Assembly: GCF_016793485.1 (NCBI RefSeq)
Contig: NZ_JAEULZ010000001.1
Span: 372,001 to 436,000 of the forward strand
From: Mesorhizobium sp.
GTDB taxonomy: Bacteria > Pseudomonadota > Alphaproteobacteria > Rhizobiales > Rhizobiaceae
DNA: 64,000 bases
Reading direction: 5' to 3'
A program made the translations under genes and the position numbers. The notes under the pieces were generated by a model. The model was not told the DNA's origin. It ran no database searches and worked only from the letters and a program-made list of their open reading frames with translations. Position 1 is the first letter of the stretch; each line of letters begins with the position of its first letter. Positions 17,265 to 24,249 of this stretch are shown here, one piece after another.

Positions 17265-17318
17265 ATGAACAAGGCACTCATTCTCGTAGTAGGATCGCGC
17301 ATGGGCAGGGCGGTGTAA
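17265..17318 (+). CDS. ilv leader peptide (17 residues)
   Basis: The frame reads MNKALILVVGSRMGRAV and stops with TAA. Residues 5-9 are Leu-Ile-Leu-Val-Val, exactly the amino acids whose supply attenuates branched-chain operons. The stop codon lies in a hairpin (GGCGGT-GTA-ACCGCC), an outer 9-bp stem joins GCGCATGGG (17297-17305) with CCCATGCGC (17336-17344), and an intrinsic terminator follows 34 bp after the stop. Ribosome stalling at these codons under shortage of Leu, Ile or Val would change the RNA fold and allow readthrough into ilvB. No Shine-Dalgarno is visible, consistent with a leaderless start. Function is inferred from the family of transcription attenuators. Confidence 0.8.
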   Translation: MNKALILVVGSRMGRAV

Positions 17319-17352
17319 CCGCCGGGCGACAGCACCCCATGCGCAAAAGACG

Positions 17353-17376
17353 AAGGCTCCCTCGGGGGCCTTTTTT
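17353..17376 (+). terminator. attenuator (intrinsic terminator) upstream of ilvB
   Basis: An 8-bp stem AAGGCTCC / GGGGCCTT (one G-U pair) with a 4-base loop is followed by a run of T ending at 17376. It lies 34 bp after the leader-peptide stop and about 45 bp before ilvB. No confident antiterminator pairing to its 5' arm was found by eye. Confidence 0.8.
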
Positions 17377-17420
17377 GTTATCCAGAAAATGCCGACGGCA
17401 AGAAGAACGGGACCAGGACG

Positions 17421-19217
17421 ATGACCAACGGGCAGAGCGAACAGCGCGACACGGCAAATTTCGAGATGACTGGCGCTGAAATGGTGGTCCAGGCGCTGAA
17501 GGACAACGGCGTCCTGCACCTCTTCGGCTATCCCGGCGGCGCCGTCCTTCCGATCTATGACGAACTGTTCCAACAGGACGCCATCCAGCACATCCTCGTC
17601 CGCCATGAACAGGGCGCCGGCCATGCCGCGGAGGGTTATGCCCGCTCGACGGGCAAGCCGGGCGTCGTGCTCGTCACGTCTGGTCCTGGCGCGACCAACG
17701 TCGTCACCGCGCTGCAGGACGCGCTCATGGATTCCATCCCGCTGGTCTGCCTGACGGGCCAGGTCCCGACCGCGCTCATCGGCTCGGACGCTTTCCAGGA
17801 ATGCGATACGGTGGGCATCACGCGTCCCTGCACCAAGCACAACTGGCTGGTGAAGGACGTCAATGATCTCGCGGCGACGATCCACGAAGCCTTTCATGTC
17901 GCGACGACAGGCCGTCCCGGCCCGGTCGTCGTGGACATCCCCAAGGACGTGCAGTTCGCCAAGGGAACCTACACGCCGCCGCAGACCGCGCCCCGTACCT
18001 CCTATCATCCGAAGCTCCAGGGCGACCTGGGGAAGATAAAGGCAGCAGTCGAACTGATGGCCAGCGCGAAGAAGCCGATCATCTATTCGGGCGGCGGCGT
18101 CATCAATTCCGGTCCGCAGGCGAGCCAATTGCTGCGCGAACTTGTCGATCTCACCGGCTTCCCGATCACCTCGACCCTGATGGGTCTCGGCGCCTATCCG
18201 GCGAGCGGCAAGAACTGGCTCGGCATGCTCGGAATGCACGGCACCTACGAAGCCAACATGGCCATGCACGATTGCGACGTGATGGTCTGCATCGGCGCAC
18301 GCTTTGACGACCGCATCACCGGCCGGCTGAACGCGTTCGCGCCAAATTCCAAGAAGATCCACATCGACATCGACCCGTCGTCGATCAACAAGAACGTGCG
18401 CGCGGACATCGGCATCCTGGGCGACGTCGGCCGCGTGCTCGAGGACATGGTGCGGCTGTGGCGGGCCTCCGCCAAGGCCGACAAGAAGGCGCTGCACCCC
18501 TGGTGGGAGCAGATCGCCCGCTGGCGCGCCAGGGATTCGCTTGCCTACCGCATGAGCGACGACGTGATCATGCCGCAATACGCGATCCAGCGGCTTTTCG
18601 AACTTACCAAAGGCCGCGATACCTACATCACGACCGAGGTCGGCCAGCACCAGATGTGGGCGGCGCAGCACTTCCATTTCGACGAGCCAAACCGCTGGAT
18701 GACGTCGGGCGGCCTCGGCACCATGGGTTACGGCCTGCCGGCGGCGCTGGGCGTGCAGATTGCTCATCCGGACTCGCTGGTCATCGACATCGCCGGCGAT
18801 GCCTCGGTGCAGATGACCATGCAGGAGATGAGCTGCGCCGTTCAGTATGAGGCGCCGATCAAGATATTCATCCTGAACAACCAGTACATGGGCATGGTAA
18901 GGCAATGGCAGCAGCTCTTGCACGGCAACCGGCTGTCGCATTCCTACACCGAAGCCATGCCCGATTTCGTGCTGCTGGCGCAGGCCTATGGCGCCCACGG
19001 TATTCGTTGCGAGAAGCCCGGCGACCTCGACGACGCGATCAAGGAGATGATCGACGTGAAGAAGCCGGTTCTGTTCGACTGCCGTGTCGCAGCACTCGCC
19101 AACTGCTTCCCGATGATCCCGTCCGGCAAGGCGCACAACGAGATGCTGCTGCCCGACGAGGCGACCGACGAAGCCGTGGCCAATGCCATCGACGCCAAGG
19201 GCAGGGAGCTGGTGTAA
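17421..19217 (+). CDS. ilvI: acetolactate synthase large (catalytic) subunit
   Basis: A 598-residue ThDP/FAD enzyme that condenses pyruvate with pyruvate or 2-ketobutyrate, the first common step for valine, leucine and isoleucine. The N-terminal domain begins ALKDNGVLHLFGYPGGAVLPIYDEL; the activating Glu is in RHEQGAGHAAEGYAR near residue 60. The central FAD domain and the C-terminal ThDP motif GDASVQMTMQEM (~460) are intact, and length is normal. It is preceded by a leader-peptide attenuator. The regulatory subunit gene ilvH, normally adjacent, is separated from it by a toxin-antitoxin pair. The symbol could also be ilvB. Confidence 0.95.
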   Translation: MTNGQSEQRDTANFEMTGAEMVVQALKDNGVLHLFGYPGGAVLPIYDELFQQDAIQHILVRHEQGAGHAAEGYARSTGKPGVVLVTSGPGATNVVTALQDALMDSIPLVCLTGQVPTALIGSDAFQECDTVGITRPCTKHNWLVKDVNDLAATIHEAFHVATTGRPGPVVVDIPKDVQFAKGTYTPPQTAPRTSYHPKLQGDLGKIKAAVELMASAKKPIIYSGGGVINSGPQASQLLRELVDLTGFPITSTLMGLGAYPASGKNWLGMLGMHGTYEANMAMHDCDVMVCIGARFDDRITGRLNAFAPNSKKIHIDIDPSSINKNVRADIGILGDVGRVLEDMVRLWRASAKADKKALHPWWEQIARWRARDSLAYRMSDDVIMPQYAIQRLFELTKGRDTYITTEVGQHQMWAAQHFHFDEPNRWMTSGGLGTMGYGLPAALGVQIAHPDSLVIDIAGDASVQMTMQEMSCAVQYEAPIKIFILNNQYMGMVRQWQQLLHGNRLSHSYTEAMPDFVLLAQAYGAHGIRCEKPGDLDDAIKEMIDVKKPVLFDCRVAALANCFPMIPSGKAHNEMLLPDEATDEAVANAIDAKGRELV

Positions 19218-19221
19218 GCTT

Positions 19222-19264
19222 GAGGTAAGACGCGGTAAGGCGTATATGTCTTACCTCGTCTTAC
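19222..19264. promoter_or_regulatory. inverted/direct repeat cluster, likely operator of the AbrB/PIN module
   Basis: GAGGTAAGAC (19222-19231) is mirrored by GTCTTACCTC (19248-19257), with a further GGTAAG copy between them and a further GTCTTAC directly after. Four copies of one motif thus lie in alternating orientation right before the antitoxin gene and right behind ilvI, with TATAT in the spacer. This is the pattern expected of an antitoxin autoregulatory site. Confidence 0.6.
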
Positions 19265-19277
19265 AAGGGAGTTCGCC

Positions 19278-19553
19278 ATGAATGTCCGGGCAAAGATTTC
19301 GAGCAAGGGACAGCTTGTCCTGCCTAAGGCGGTGCGGGATGCGCACGGATTGGGTCCGGGCTCCGAGGTCGAGGTTGAAAGCGTGGGCGACACGATCGTG
19401 CTCACGCCGCGCGCCAAACCGACTCGCAAGAAATACACGCTCGAAGAGGTTGCCGGTTTCCTCAAATATGACGGGCCTCCGGTGAGTATCGAAGACATGA
19501 ACCGCGCCATCGAGAAAGAGGCCAGGCGGATGTGGAATGCCCAGCGCCGTTGA
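19278..19553 (+). CDS. AbrB/SpoVT-type antitoxin (VapB-like)
   Basis: A 91-residue protein with a swapped-hairpin AbrB domain at the N-terminus (MNVRAKISSKGQLVLPKAVRDAHGLGPGSEVEVE), which binds DNA, and a C-terminal tail (LEEVAGFLKYDGPPVSIEDMNRAI) of the type that wraps around a PIN toxin. A Shine-Dalgarno AAGGGAG precedes the ATG. Its end overlaps the PIN toxin start by 17 bases. The pair is inserted between the catalytic and regulatory subunit genes of acetolactate synthase, so it may be carried on the ilv transcript as well as its own promoter. Confidence 0.88.
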   Translation: MNVRAKISSKGQLVLPKAVRDAHGLGPGSEVEVESVGDTIVLTPRAKPTRKKYTLEEVAGFLKYDGPPVSIEDMNRAIEKEARRMWNAQRR

Positions 19554-19932
19554 TACCAATGTCCTTTTGCGGGTCCTCGTCGATGACGGGAGCGAGCATG
19601 TCGCTGCCGCCCGGCGGGTATTCGCAAAGGAGCGTGTGTTTGTACCGTTGAGCGTGATGCTTGAAAGCGAATGGGTCTTGCGCAGTAATTTCGGCTTCAA
19701 CAGGTCTCAGATTTGCGACTCGTTTGATCGACTGCTCGGGCTGGACAGCGTGACGATCCAGGACATCGAGATCGTCGGCAATGCGGTGTCGTCGATGCGC
19801 GACGGGATGGATTTCGCCGATGCGCTTCATCTGCACTCGTCGGCAAACTGCGACGTATTCTACACATTCGACAAGAAGCTTGTCCGCAACGCTAGAGACT
19901 TGGAACCAAGTCTTGCCGTTCGCTCTCCATGA
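19537..19932 (+). CDS. PIN-domain ribonuclease toxin (VapC-like)
   Basis: A 131-residue single PIN domain. The conserved acidic residues are in place: Asp6 in VDTNVLLRVL, Glu in VMLESEWVLR (~43), Asp in GMDFADALHLHSS (~93) and Asp in FYTFDKKLVRNA (~113). These coordinate the metal for RNA cleavage; VapC-type toxins usually cut tRNAs or rRNA. It overlaps its antitoxin gene and ends 27 bases before ilvH. All catalytic residues present argues for an active toxin. Confidence 0.88.
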   Translation: MPSAVDTNVLLRVLVDDGSEHVAAARRVFAKERVFVPLSVMLESEWVLRSNFGFNRSQICDSFDRLLGLDSVTIQDIEIVGNAVSSMRDGMDFADALHLHSSANCDVFYTFDKKLVRNARDLEPSLAVRSP

Positions 19933-19958
19933 TCCGAAATCAAATACGAGAAACGCCC

Positions 19959-20531
19959 ATGAACGCCCAGCTACAGCCCACCGGTTCCGCCTATTTCATC
20001 GCCAAGGAAACCGAGAAACCGGAGACGCACACTCTGTCTGTGCTCGTCGACAATGAGCCGGGCGTCCTTGCTCGCGTCATAGGTCTCTTTTCCGGGCGCG
20101 GCTACAACATCGAAAGCCTGACCGTCTCGGAAACCGAGCACGAAAAGCGGCTGTCGAGGATCACCATTGTGACGCGTGGTACGCCGCATGTGCTGGAGCA
20201 GATCAAACATCAGCTCGAGCGCATCGTGCCGGTGCATGGCGTTGTCGACCTGACGGTTCGGGCAAAGGAGCTTGGGCAGGAACGGCCGCTGGAACGCGAG
20301 CTTGCGCTGGTCAAGGTCGCCGGCAAGGGTGACGAGCGAGTCGAGGCGTTGCGTCTTGCCGACGCCTTTCGGGCCAGCGTGATCGACGCAAATACCGAGC
20401 ACTTCATCTTCGAGATTACCGGAAAGGGCTCGAAGGTCGACCAGTTCATCGCCATCATGAGGCCGCTTGGACTGGTCGAAATCTGCCGCACCGGCGTGGC
20501 GGCCATGAACCGCGGCCCGCAGGGGATGTGA
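19959..20531 (+). CDS. ilvH: acetolactate synthase small (regulatory) subunit
   Basis: A 190-residue regulatory subunit that stimulates the large subunit and gives valine feedback control. The start is the ATG reading MNAQLQPTGSAYF; ten upstream codons in frame overlap the toxin-proximal spacer. An ACT domain spans about residues 25-100 (THTLSVLVDNEPGVLARVIGLFSGRGYNIESLTV) with the usual N-x-x-S-L motif, and the C-terminal ALS_ss_C domain follows (ADAFRASVIDANTEHFIFEITG). It is separated from its partner ilvI by about 740 bp that hold a toxin-antitoxin pair. Confidence 0.95.
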   Translation: MNAQLQPTGSAYFIAKETEKPETHTLSVLVDNEPGVLARVIGLFSGRGYNIESLTVSETEHEKRLSRITIVTRGTPHVLEQIKHQLERIVPVHGVVDLTVRAKELGQERPLERELALVKVAGKGDERVEALRLADAFRASVIDANTEHFIFEITGKGSKVDQFIAIMRPLGLVEICRTGVAAMNRGPQGM

Positions 20532-20547
20532 TCCTCCCGCGGCTATC

Positions 20548-20883
20548 TCAGAAGCCGACGTCTTCGCTCACATAGAATGTGTTGAGAAGGGAGACGCGCG
20601 GATGGTCGATGGGTGTCGTGATCTTCGGGCGCCCGTGCCAGCTCATCTTCATCAACGAATGATACGCCTTCAGGACGACGAAGGCGTAGCCGACGTTGGG
20701 CAGGAACGGCAGGGTCTTCACCGGTTCCAGCCCATAGGAACCAATATGCAGCAGCCCCTTGAGTGACGCCTGGTAGAGCGGAAACGGCAGCGAGAACTGG
20801 TCGGCCGCGTCTATGCTTCGCACCGCGCTTGCGATCAGTTCGCGTGTAAGGCTGCTCTCTTCGGCTTTGGCCGCGACGGACAT
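20548..20883 (-). CDS. hypothetical protein, divergent from nitrile hydratase genes
   Basis: I do not recognise this 111-residue protein. The ATG giving MSVAAKAEESS has a strong GGGGAAG site before it; 21 further codons upstream are open but lack such a site. It has no signal peptide or membrane helix, an acidic helical N-terminus (SLTRELIASAVRSIDAADQF), and an aromatic- and Pro-rich middle (FSLPFPLYQASLKGLLHIGSYGLEPVKTLPFLPNVGYAF). It lies convergent with ilvH (16 bp gap) and divergent from the nitrile hydratase operon 138 bp away, with which it may be co-controlled. Confidence 0.6.
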   Translation of the reverse strand: MSVAAKAEESSLTRELIASAVRSIDAADQFSLPFPLYQASLKGLLHIGSYGLEPVKTLPFLPNVGYAFVVLKAYHSLMKMSWHGRPKITTPIDHPRVSLLNTFYVSEDVGF

Positions 20884-21021
20884 ATGCTTCCCCTTGTCCT
20901 TCCCCGGATGGCTGTGACTCTTGGTGCAGAAAGCTTCAAAAGGCAACTCTCTTATTCAAGTATAGCGACACTGGACCGATAGTCTCGACTTGCTGCTGTA
21001 CAGGCAAGCTCGTAGTTTCCG

Positions 21022-21654
21022 ATGATGTCTCACGATCACGATCATGATCACGACCACGACAATGACCCGATGGCCGCGCGGGTGCGTGCGCTGGAAACCA
21101 TCCTGACGCAAAAAGGACTGATCGATCCCGCCGCCATCGACGCCATCGTCGATACCTACGAGACGAAGGTGGGGCCGCGGAACGGCGCCAAGGTCGTGGC
21201 GCGTGCGTGGACCGATCCCGGCTTCGCAGGCTGGCTGGCGAAGGATGCGACCGCTGCAATCGCCTCGCTCGGCTTCACCGGGCGCCAGGGCGAGCACATG
21301 CAGGCCACATTCAACACCGACGAGACGCACAACCTCGTCGTCTGCACGCTCTGCTCCTGCTATCCGTGGAGCGTGCTTGGCCTGCCGCCCGTGTGGTACA
21401 AGGCGCCGCCTTACCGCAGTCGCGCCGTCATCGACCCGCGCGGCGTGTTGGCGGAGTTCGGGCTGAACCTTCCCGCCAACAAGAAGATTCGCGTTTGGGA
21501 TTCCACCGCAGAACTGCGCTATCTCGTCGTTCCACAACGTCCTGCGGGGACCGAGGGCTGGAGCGAGGAAAGGCTTGCTGACCTGGTAACGCGCGATTCC
21601 ATGATCGGAACAGGCTTTGCGCTTGATCCCGGCCGCGGGTCGGTAGCAGCGTGA
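21022..21654 (+). CDS. nthA: cobalt-type nitrile hydratase, alpha subunit
   Basis: A 210-residue metal-binding subunit of the enzyme that hydrates nitriles to amides. The metal claw CTLCSC lies at residues 108-113, with Cys108, Cys111 and Cys113 as ligands; Thr in the second position marks the non-corrin cobalt type, whereas iron enzymes have Ser. Downstream [23 protein letters not shown] is conserved. The N-terminus carries an unusual His/Asp repeat (five HD pairs, residues 4-13) that could bind metal. The start has no evident Shine-Dalgarno. It overlaps the beta gene by four bases (GTGA). Confidence 0.94.
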   Translation: MMSHDHDHDHDHDNDPMAARVRALETILTQKGLIDPAAIDAIVDTYETKVGPRNGAKVVARAWTDPGFAGWLAKDATAAIASLGFTGRQGEHMQATFNTDETHNLVVCTLCSCYPWSVLGLPPVWYKAPPYRSRAVIDPRGVLAEFGLNLPANKKIRVWDSTAELRYLVVPQRPAGTEGWSEERLADLVTRDSMIGTGFALDPGRGSVAA

Positions 21655-22310
21655 ACGGCCCCCACGACCTGGGCGGCCAGATGGGCCTCGGACCTGTTGC
21701 TCCGGAACAGGATGAGCCGATCTTCCATGCTGCCTGGGAGAAGCGCGCCCTCGGCTTGACCCTGTGTGCTGGCGCCATGGGAGCATGGAACATCGACGAG
21801 AGCCGTCACGCCCGGGAGAACCGCCATCCTGTCGACTACCTGTCGTCGAGTTACTACGAGATCTGGATCAAGGGACTGGAACGGCTGCTTACGCGTCACG
21901 GTTTCGTCAGTGCCCGCGACCTCGGGGCGGGCAGGGCGATGGACGGCGCCGCTCAACCAAAGCGCGTGCTGCAGGCGGGCGACGTGCCGGCCGTGCTGGC
22001 GCGGGGCGGCCCATGCGACCGGCCGGTCCCGACGCCGCCGCGGTTCAAGGCAGGCGACAGGATCGTCACGCGCAACTTCAGCCCATCTGGCCATACGCGC
22101 CTGCCACGCTATGCCCGCGACAAGCGGGGCGTTGTGGAGGCCGTGCGCGAGGGGTTCGTCTTTCCTGATACAAATGCCCATGGCGGAGGCGAGAACCCGC
22201 AATGGGTATATACGGTGGTGTTCGACGGTCGCGAAATCTGGGGCGACGACGCCGATCCGACGCTGACGGTGTCGATCGATGCCTGGGAAAGCTACCTTGA
22301 GCCGGTCTGA
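21651..22310 (+). CDS. nthB: nitrile hydratase, beta subunit
   Basis: A 219-residue partner of the alpha subunit, starting with GTG that overlaps the alpha stop. The N-terminal [16 protein letters not shown] and [20 protein letters not shown] are signature segments; the middle carries [17 protein letters not shown] and the C-terminal SH3-like barrel contains [30 protein letters not shown] (~130-160), including Arg residues known to hydrogen-bond the oxidised cysteines of the alpha claw. Gene order alpha-beta-accessory is typical of cobalt enzymes. No amidase gene is nearby, so the amide product must be handled elsewhere. Confidence 0.94.
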   Translation: MNGPHDLGGQMGLGPVAPEQDEPIFHAAWEKRALGLTLCAGAMGAWNIDESRHARENRHPVDYLSSSYYEIWIKGLERLLTRHGFVSARDLGAGRAMDGAAQPKRVLQAGDVPAVLARGGPCDRPVPTPPRFKAGDRIVTRNFSPSGHTRLPRYARDKRGVVEAVREGFVFPDTNAHGGGENPQWVYTVVFDGREIWGDDADPTLTVSIDAWESYLEPV

Positions 22311-22656
22311 AGCCGAGGGCACATCGGGCGTGCCCACGGATTTGGATGCGCCGGTATTCGCCGAGCCGTGGCAGGCACAGGCATTTGCCCTGACGCTCGC
22401 ACTGCATGAGCGTGGCCTGTTTTCATGGAGCGAATGGGCGGACGCTTTGTCAGCCGAAGTGAAGAAGCCCGACGCCGCAACCGATGGCAGCGACTATTAC
22501 GAGCGATGGGTAGCCGCTCTGGAGAGCTTGCTTGCCTTGAAGAGCGTTGCGCTTACGCCGGAAGTCGATGCCGTCGCTGCGGCATGGGAGCGGGCTGCCT
22601 ATGCGACCCCGCACGGAAAGCCGATCCTGCTGGAAAACGATCCGCTATCACCATAG
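22279..22656 (+). CDS. nitrile hydratase accessory protein (metal-loading activator)
   Basis: A 125-residue protein of the small activator family that resembles the N-terminal part of the beta subunit (APVFAEPWQAQAFALTLALHERGLFSWSEWADALSAE, then YYERWVAALESLLALKSV). It is thought to escort cobalt or the alpha subunit during subunit exchange maturation. The listed ATG overlaps the beta gene by 32 bases; a TTG 18 bases later, nearer the beta stop, is also possible. It ends right before a LexA box that belongs to the next unit. Confidence 0.85.
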   Translation: MPGKATLSRSEAEGTSGVPTDLDAPVFAEPWQAQAFALTLALHERGLFSWSEWADALSAEVKKPDAATDGSDYYERWVAALESLLALKSVALTPEVDAVAAAWERAAYATPHGKPILLENDPLSP

Positions 22657-22663
22657 CTCCTTT

Positions 22664-22699
22664 GTTCTTATTGTGTTCCAATTTTATATACGCTATAAT
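22664..22699 (+). promoter_or_regulatory. LexA (SOS) box and promoter upstream of vapBC
   Basis: GTTCTTATTGTGTTC (22664-22678) matches the alphaproteobacterial LexA site GTTC-N7-GTTC exactly. A consensus TATAAT lies at 22694-22699, and a 17-base spacer places the -35 region (TTGTGT) inside the LexA box, so repressor binding would block polymerase. The first gene downstream is the VapB antitoxin, 36 bp after the -10 box. Confidence 0.75.
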
Positions 22700-22734
22700 G
22701 CTCTTTACATAACAACTTTAGGTTCTTATATACG

Positions 22735-22986
22735 ATGGTGATACACGTAAAAGATGCGGAAACTGATGCGTTGGTACGTCAGTTAGCTGAATCACGGGGA
22801 GTCGGAATTACTTCTGCTATCAGGGAGGCGGTGGAAGAGGCTTTGTCGCGTGATGCCCAGGCCAAGGATGAGGTTGGCGTGAGCTCCGACATAAAGGTCA
22901 AAGCCATGTTGGAGCGATGGGATCGATTGCCGAAATCTGACGTGGTGATCGATAAGAGTTTCTTCGACGATTTATGGGGGGAGTGA
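22735..22986 (+). CDS. vapB: VapB-type antitoxin
   Basis: An 83-residue protein of the Rv0623-like/VapB group: an N-terminal ribbon-helix-helix-like DNA-binding part (MVIHVKDAETDALVRQLAESRGVGITSAIREAVEEALSRD) and a C-terminal toxin-binding tail ending DKSFFDDLWGE. The toxin gene starts four bases after its stop. The region is visibly richer in A and T than the surrounding genes, which suggests acquisition. Its promoter carries a LexA box, so DNA damage may raise expression of the pair. Confidence 0.88.
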   Translation: MVIHVKDAETDALVRQLAESRGVGITSAIREAVEEALSRDAQAKDEVGVSSDIKVKAMLERWDRLPKSDVVIDKSFFDDLWGE

Positions 22987-22989
22987 TGA

Positions 22990-23382
22990 ATGTATGTTGT
23001 CGATGCCTCGGCGCTGGTCGCAATTGTAATGGGCGAGCCAGAGCGAGATTACTTCCTTGATGTTATCAAAAAATCGCCTGGGTGTATTACGCACGTCGTA
23101 AGCGTTTTCGAGTCAGCAATGGCATTCTCCAATCGAACAGGTAGTAATGCAGCCGCAATGCTGGAGATTATGGCGTTCTTGAAAGAGATGAACATAATAA
23201 TTGTTGCGAGCGACTCGGCCATACTTGTCGAAACCGCCATCGCGCGCGATCGCTATGGAAAAGGCAGCGGCCATCGTGCTTCCCTCAATCTGGGCGACTG
23301 TGTCACGTATGGCGTGGCGAAAGCGATGGGAATGCGAATTCTGTATAAGGGTGAAGACTTTAAATTCACCGATATGGCTTAG
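22990..23382 (+). CDS. vapC: VapC PIN-domain toxin
   Basis: A 130-residue PIN domain. Acidic residues of the active site are visible: Asp5 in YVVDASALVAIV, Glu in VVSVFESAMAF (~42), Asp in SLNLGDCVTYGVAKAMG (~100) and the terminal KGEDFKFTDM. The family cleaves specific tRNAs or rRNA. It follows the antitoxin directly and converges on the chaC gene with a 4-base overlap of the 3' ends. Base composition is AT-rich relative to neighbours. Confidence 0.88.
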   Translation: MYVVDASALVAIVMGEPERDYFLDVIKKSPGCITHVVSVFESAMAFSNRTGSNAAAMLEIMAFLKEMNIIIVASDSAILVETAIARDRYGKGSGHRASLNLGDCVTYGVAKAMGMRILYKGEDFKFTDMA

Positions 23383-24119
23383 TCATTTGGAGATGGAATG
23401 GAAGTGCTGTTCGCAAGCAACCTGATCTCCTCCGCCACAAGCTCCTGCAGGCGCCACAGATTGCGGTCGTGGATGCCGAATTCCTCGAGCTTGACGATGG
23501 TGTTGTAGAGATAGGCGGCGTTGGAGCCGAGATGCCCGCAGGCGCTGGCGATGCGGCGTGCAGTTTCCTCCGGCGGCAGCTTGAGAAAGGGAAATCCGGG
23601 GGTCGGAGCGGCCCAGAAGGCAAGCGCCCGGAGCCTGCCCCTGTCGGTTTCGACCTTCAGCCAGCGCGTGTTGTCGAGATCGCCTTGATATTCCGCCTCG
23701 CGGTAGAGCATGCGGAAAAGCTGCTGTTGCCGATCCTTGTCGGGCATGCGCAGCGCGACGCCGTGGCACGTGCCTCCTCGCTCGATCACCATCATCTGGC
23801 CGGGCTGTTCAGGCGAGCCCCGCCAGCGCGGCAGTTCCATGGAGAAGGAGCGATGCCAGCCGTGAGCGGTTGCGCGAACCGTTTCCACTGCCTCGAACTC
23901 CGGTTTCCATATCAGAGACCCATAAGCAAACAGCCAGAGCTGTTCGCCAGCGTCCCGGTCGATTTCGGCGGCCTTCGCCGCCACTTCGGCGTCTGTCAGC
24001 TGCACGTAGCGTGGGTCGGGTCCGGAATCAGTGACGCTGCGGTCACACAAGGCGACAAGTTCAGGTGTCAACGAAAGAGAATGCCGTCGCGGCATGGTCG
24101 GATCCGGAACCAGACTCAC
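23379..24119 (-). CDS. chaC: ChaC-like gamma-glutamylcyclotransferase
   Basis: A 246-residue cytosolic enzyme that probably cleaves glutathione to 5-oxoproline and Cys-Gly. The nucleotide-like substrate loop FAYGSLIWKPEFE (about residues 64-76) and the catalytic Glu in MLYREAEYQGDLDNTRW mark the ChaC branch. The listed start is a GTG; an ATG eight codons on (MPRRHSLSLTPELV) is equally possible. It is divergent from a RecD-like helicase gene, and the LexA box between them lies about 57 bp upstream of this start, so SOS control could extend to it. Confidence 0.87.
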   Translation of the reverse strand: MSLVPDPTMPRRHSLSLTPELVALCDRSVTDSGPDPRYVQLTDAEVAAKAAEIDRDAGEQLWLFAYGSLIWKPEFEAVETVRATAHGWHRSFSMELPRWRGSPEQPGQMMVIERGGTCHGVALRMPDKDRQQQLFRMLYREAEYQGDLDNTRWLKVETDRGRLRALAFWAAPTPGFPFLKLPPEETARRIASACGHLGSNAAYLYNTIVKLEEFGIHDRNLWRLQELVAEEIRLLANSTSIPSPND

Positions 24120-24175
24120 CGGGATGCTACCCGCACCATCGCTTCTGTAAAGCTCTTGACTTGCAAGGCTCGGAT

Positions 24176-24207
24176 GTTCTTATTTTGTTCCAGTAGAGGC
24201 TTATAAT
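24176..24207. promoter_or_regulatory. LexA (SOS) box and promoter between chaC and RecD-like helicase
   Basis: GTTCTTATTTTGTTC (24176-24190) is a GTTC-N7-GTTC LexA site; TATAAT follows at 24202-24207, oriented toward the helicase. The core differs from the vapBC box 1.5 kb away by one base, and the sequence after TATAAT (GCT) is shared too, so the two promoters look related. Confidence 0.75.
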
Positions 24208-24249
24208 GCTTTCACTTGCCGGTCGATCCGAATCTTGCCAGTCAGGCCC

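Noticed and set aside
20528-20560. TGATCC after ilvH as another ECF promoter
   Set aside because: The sequence 18 bases downstream (AGCCGA) is not a -10 box and no plus-strand gene starts nearby.
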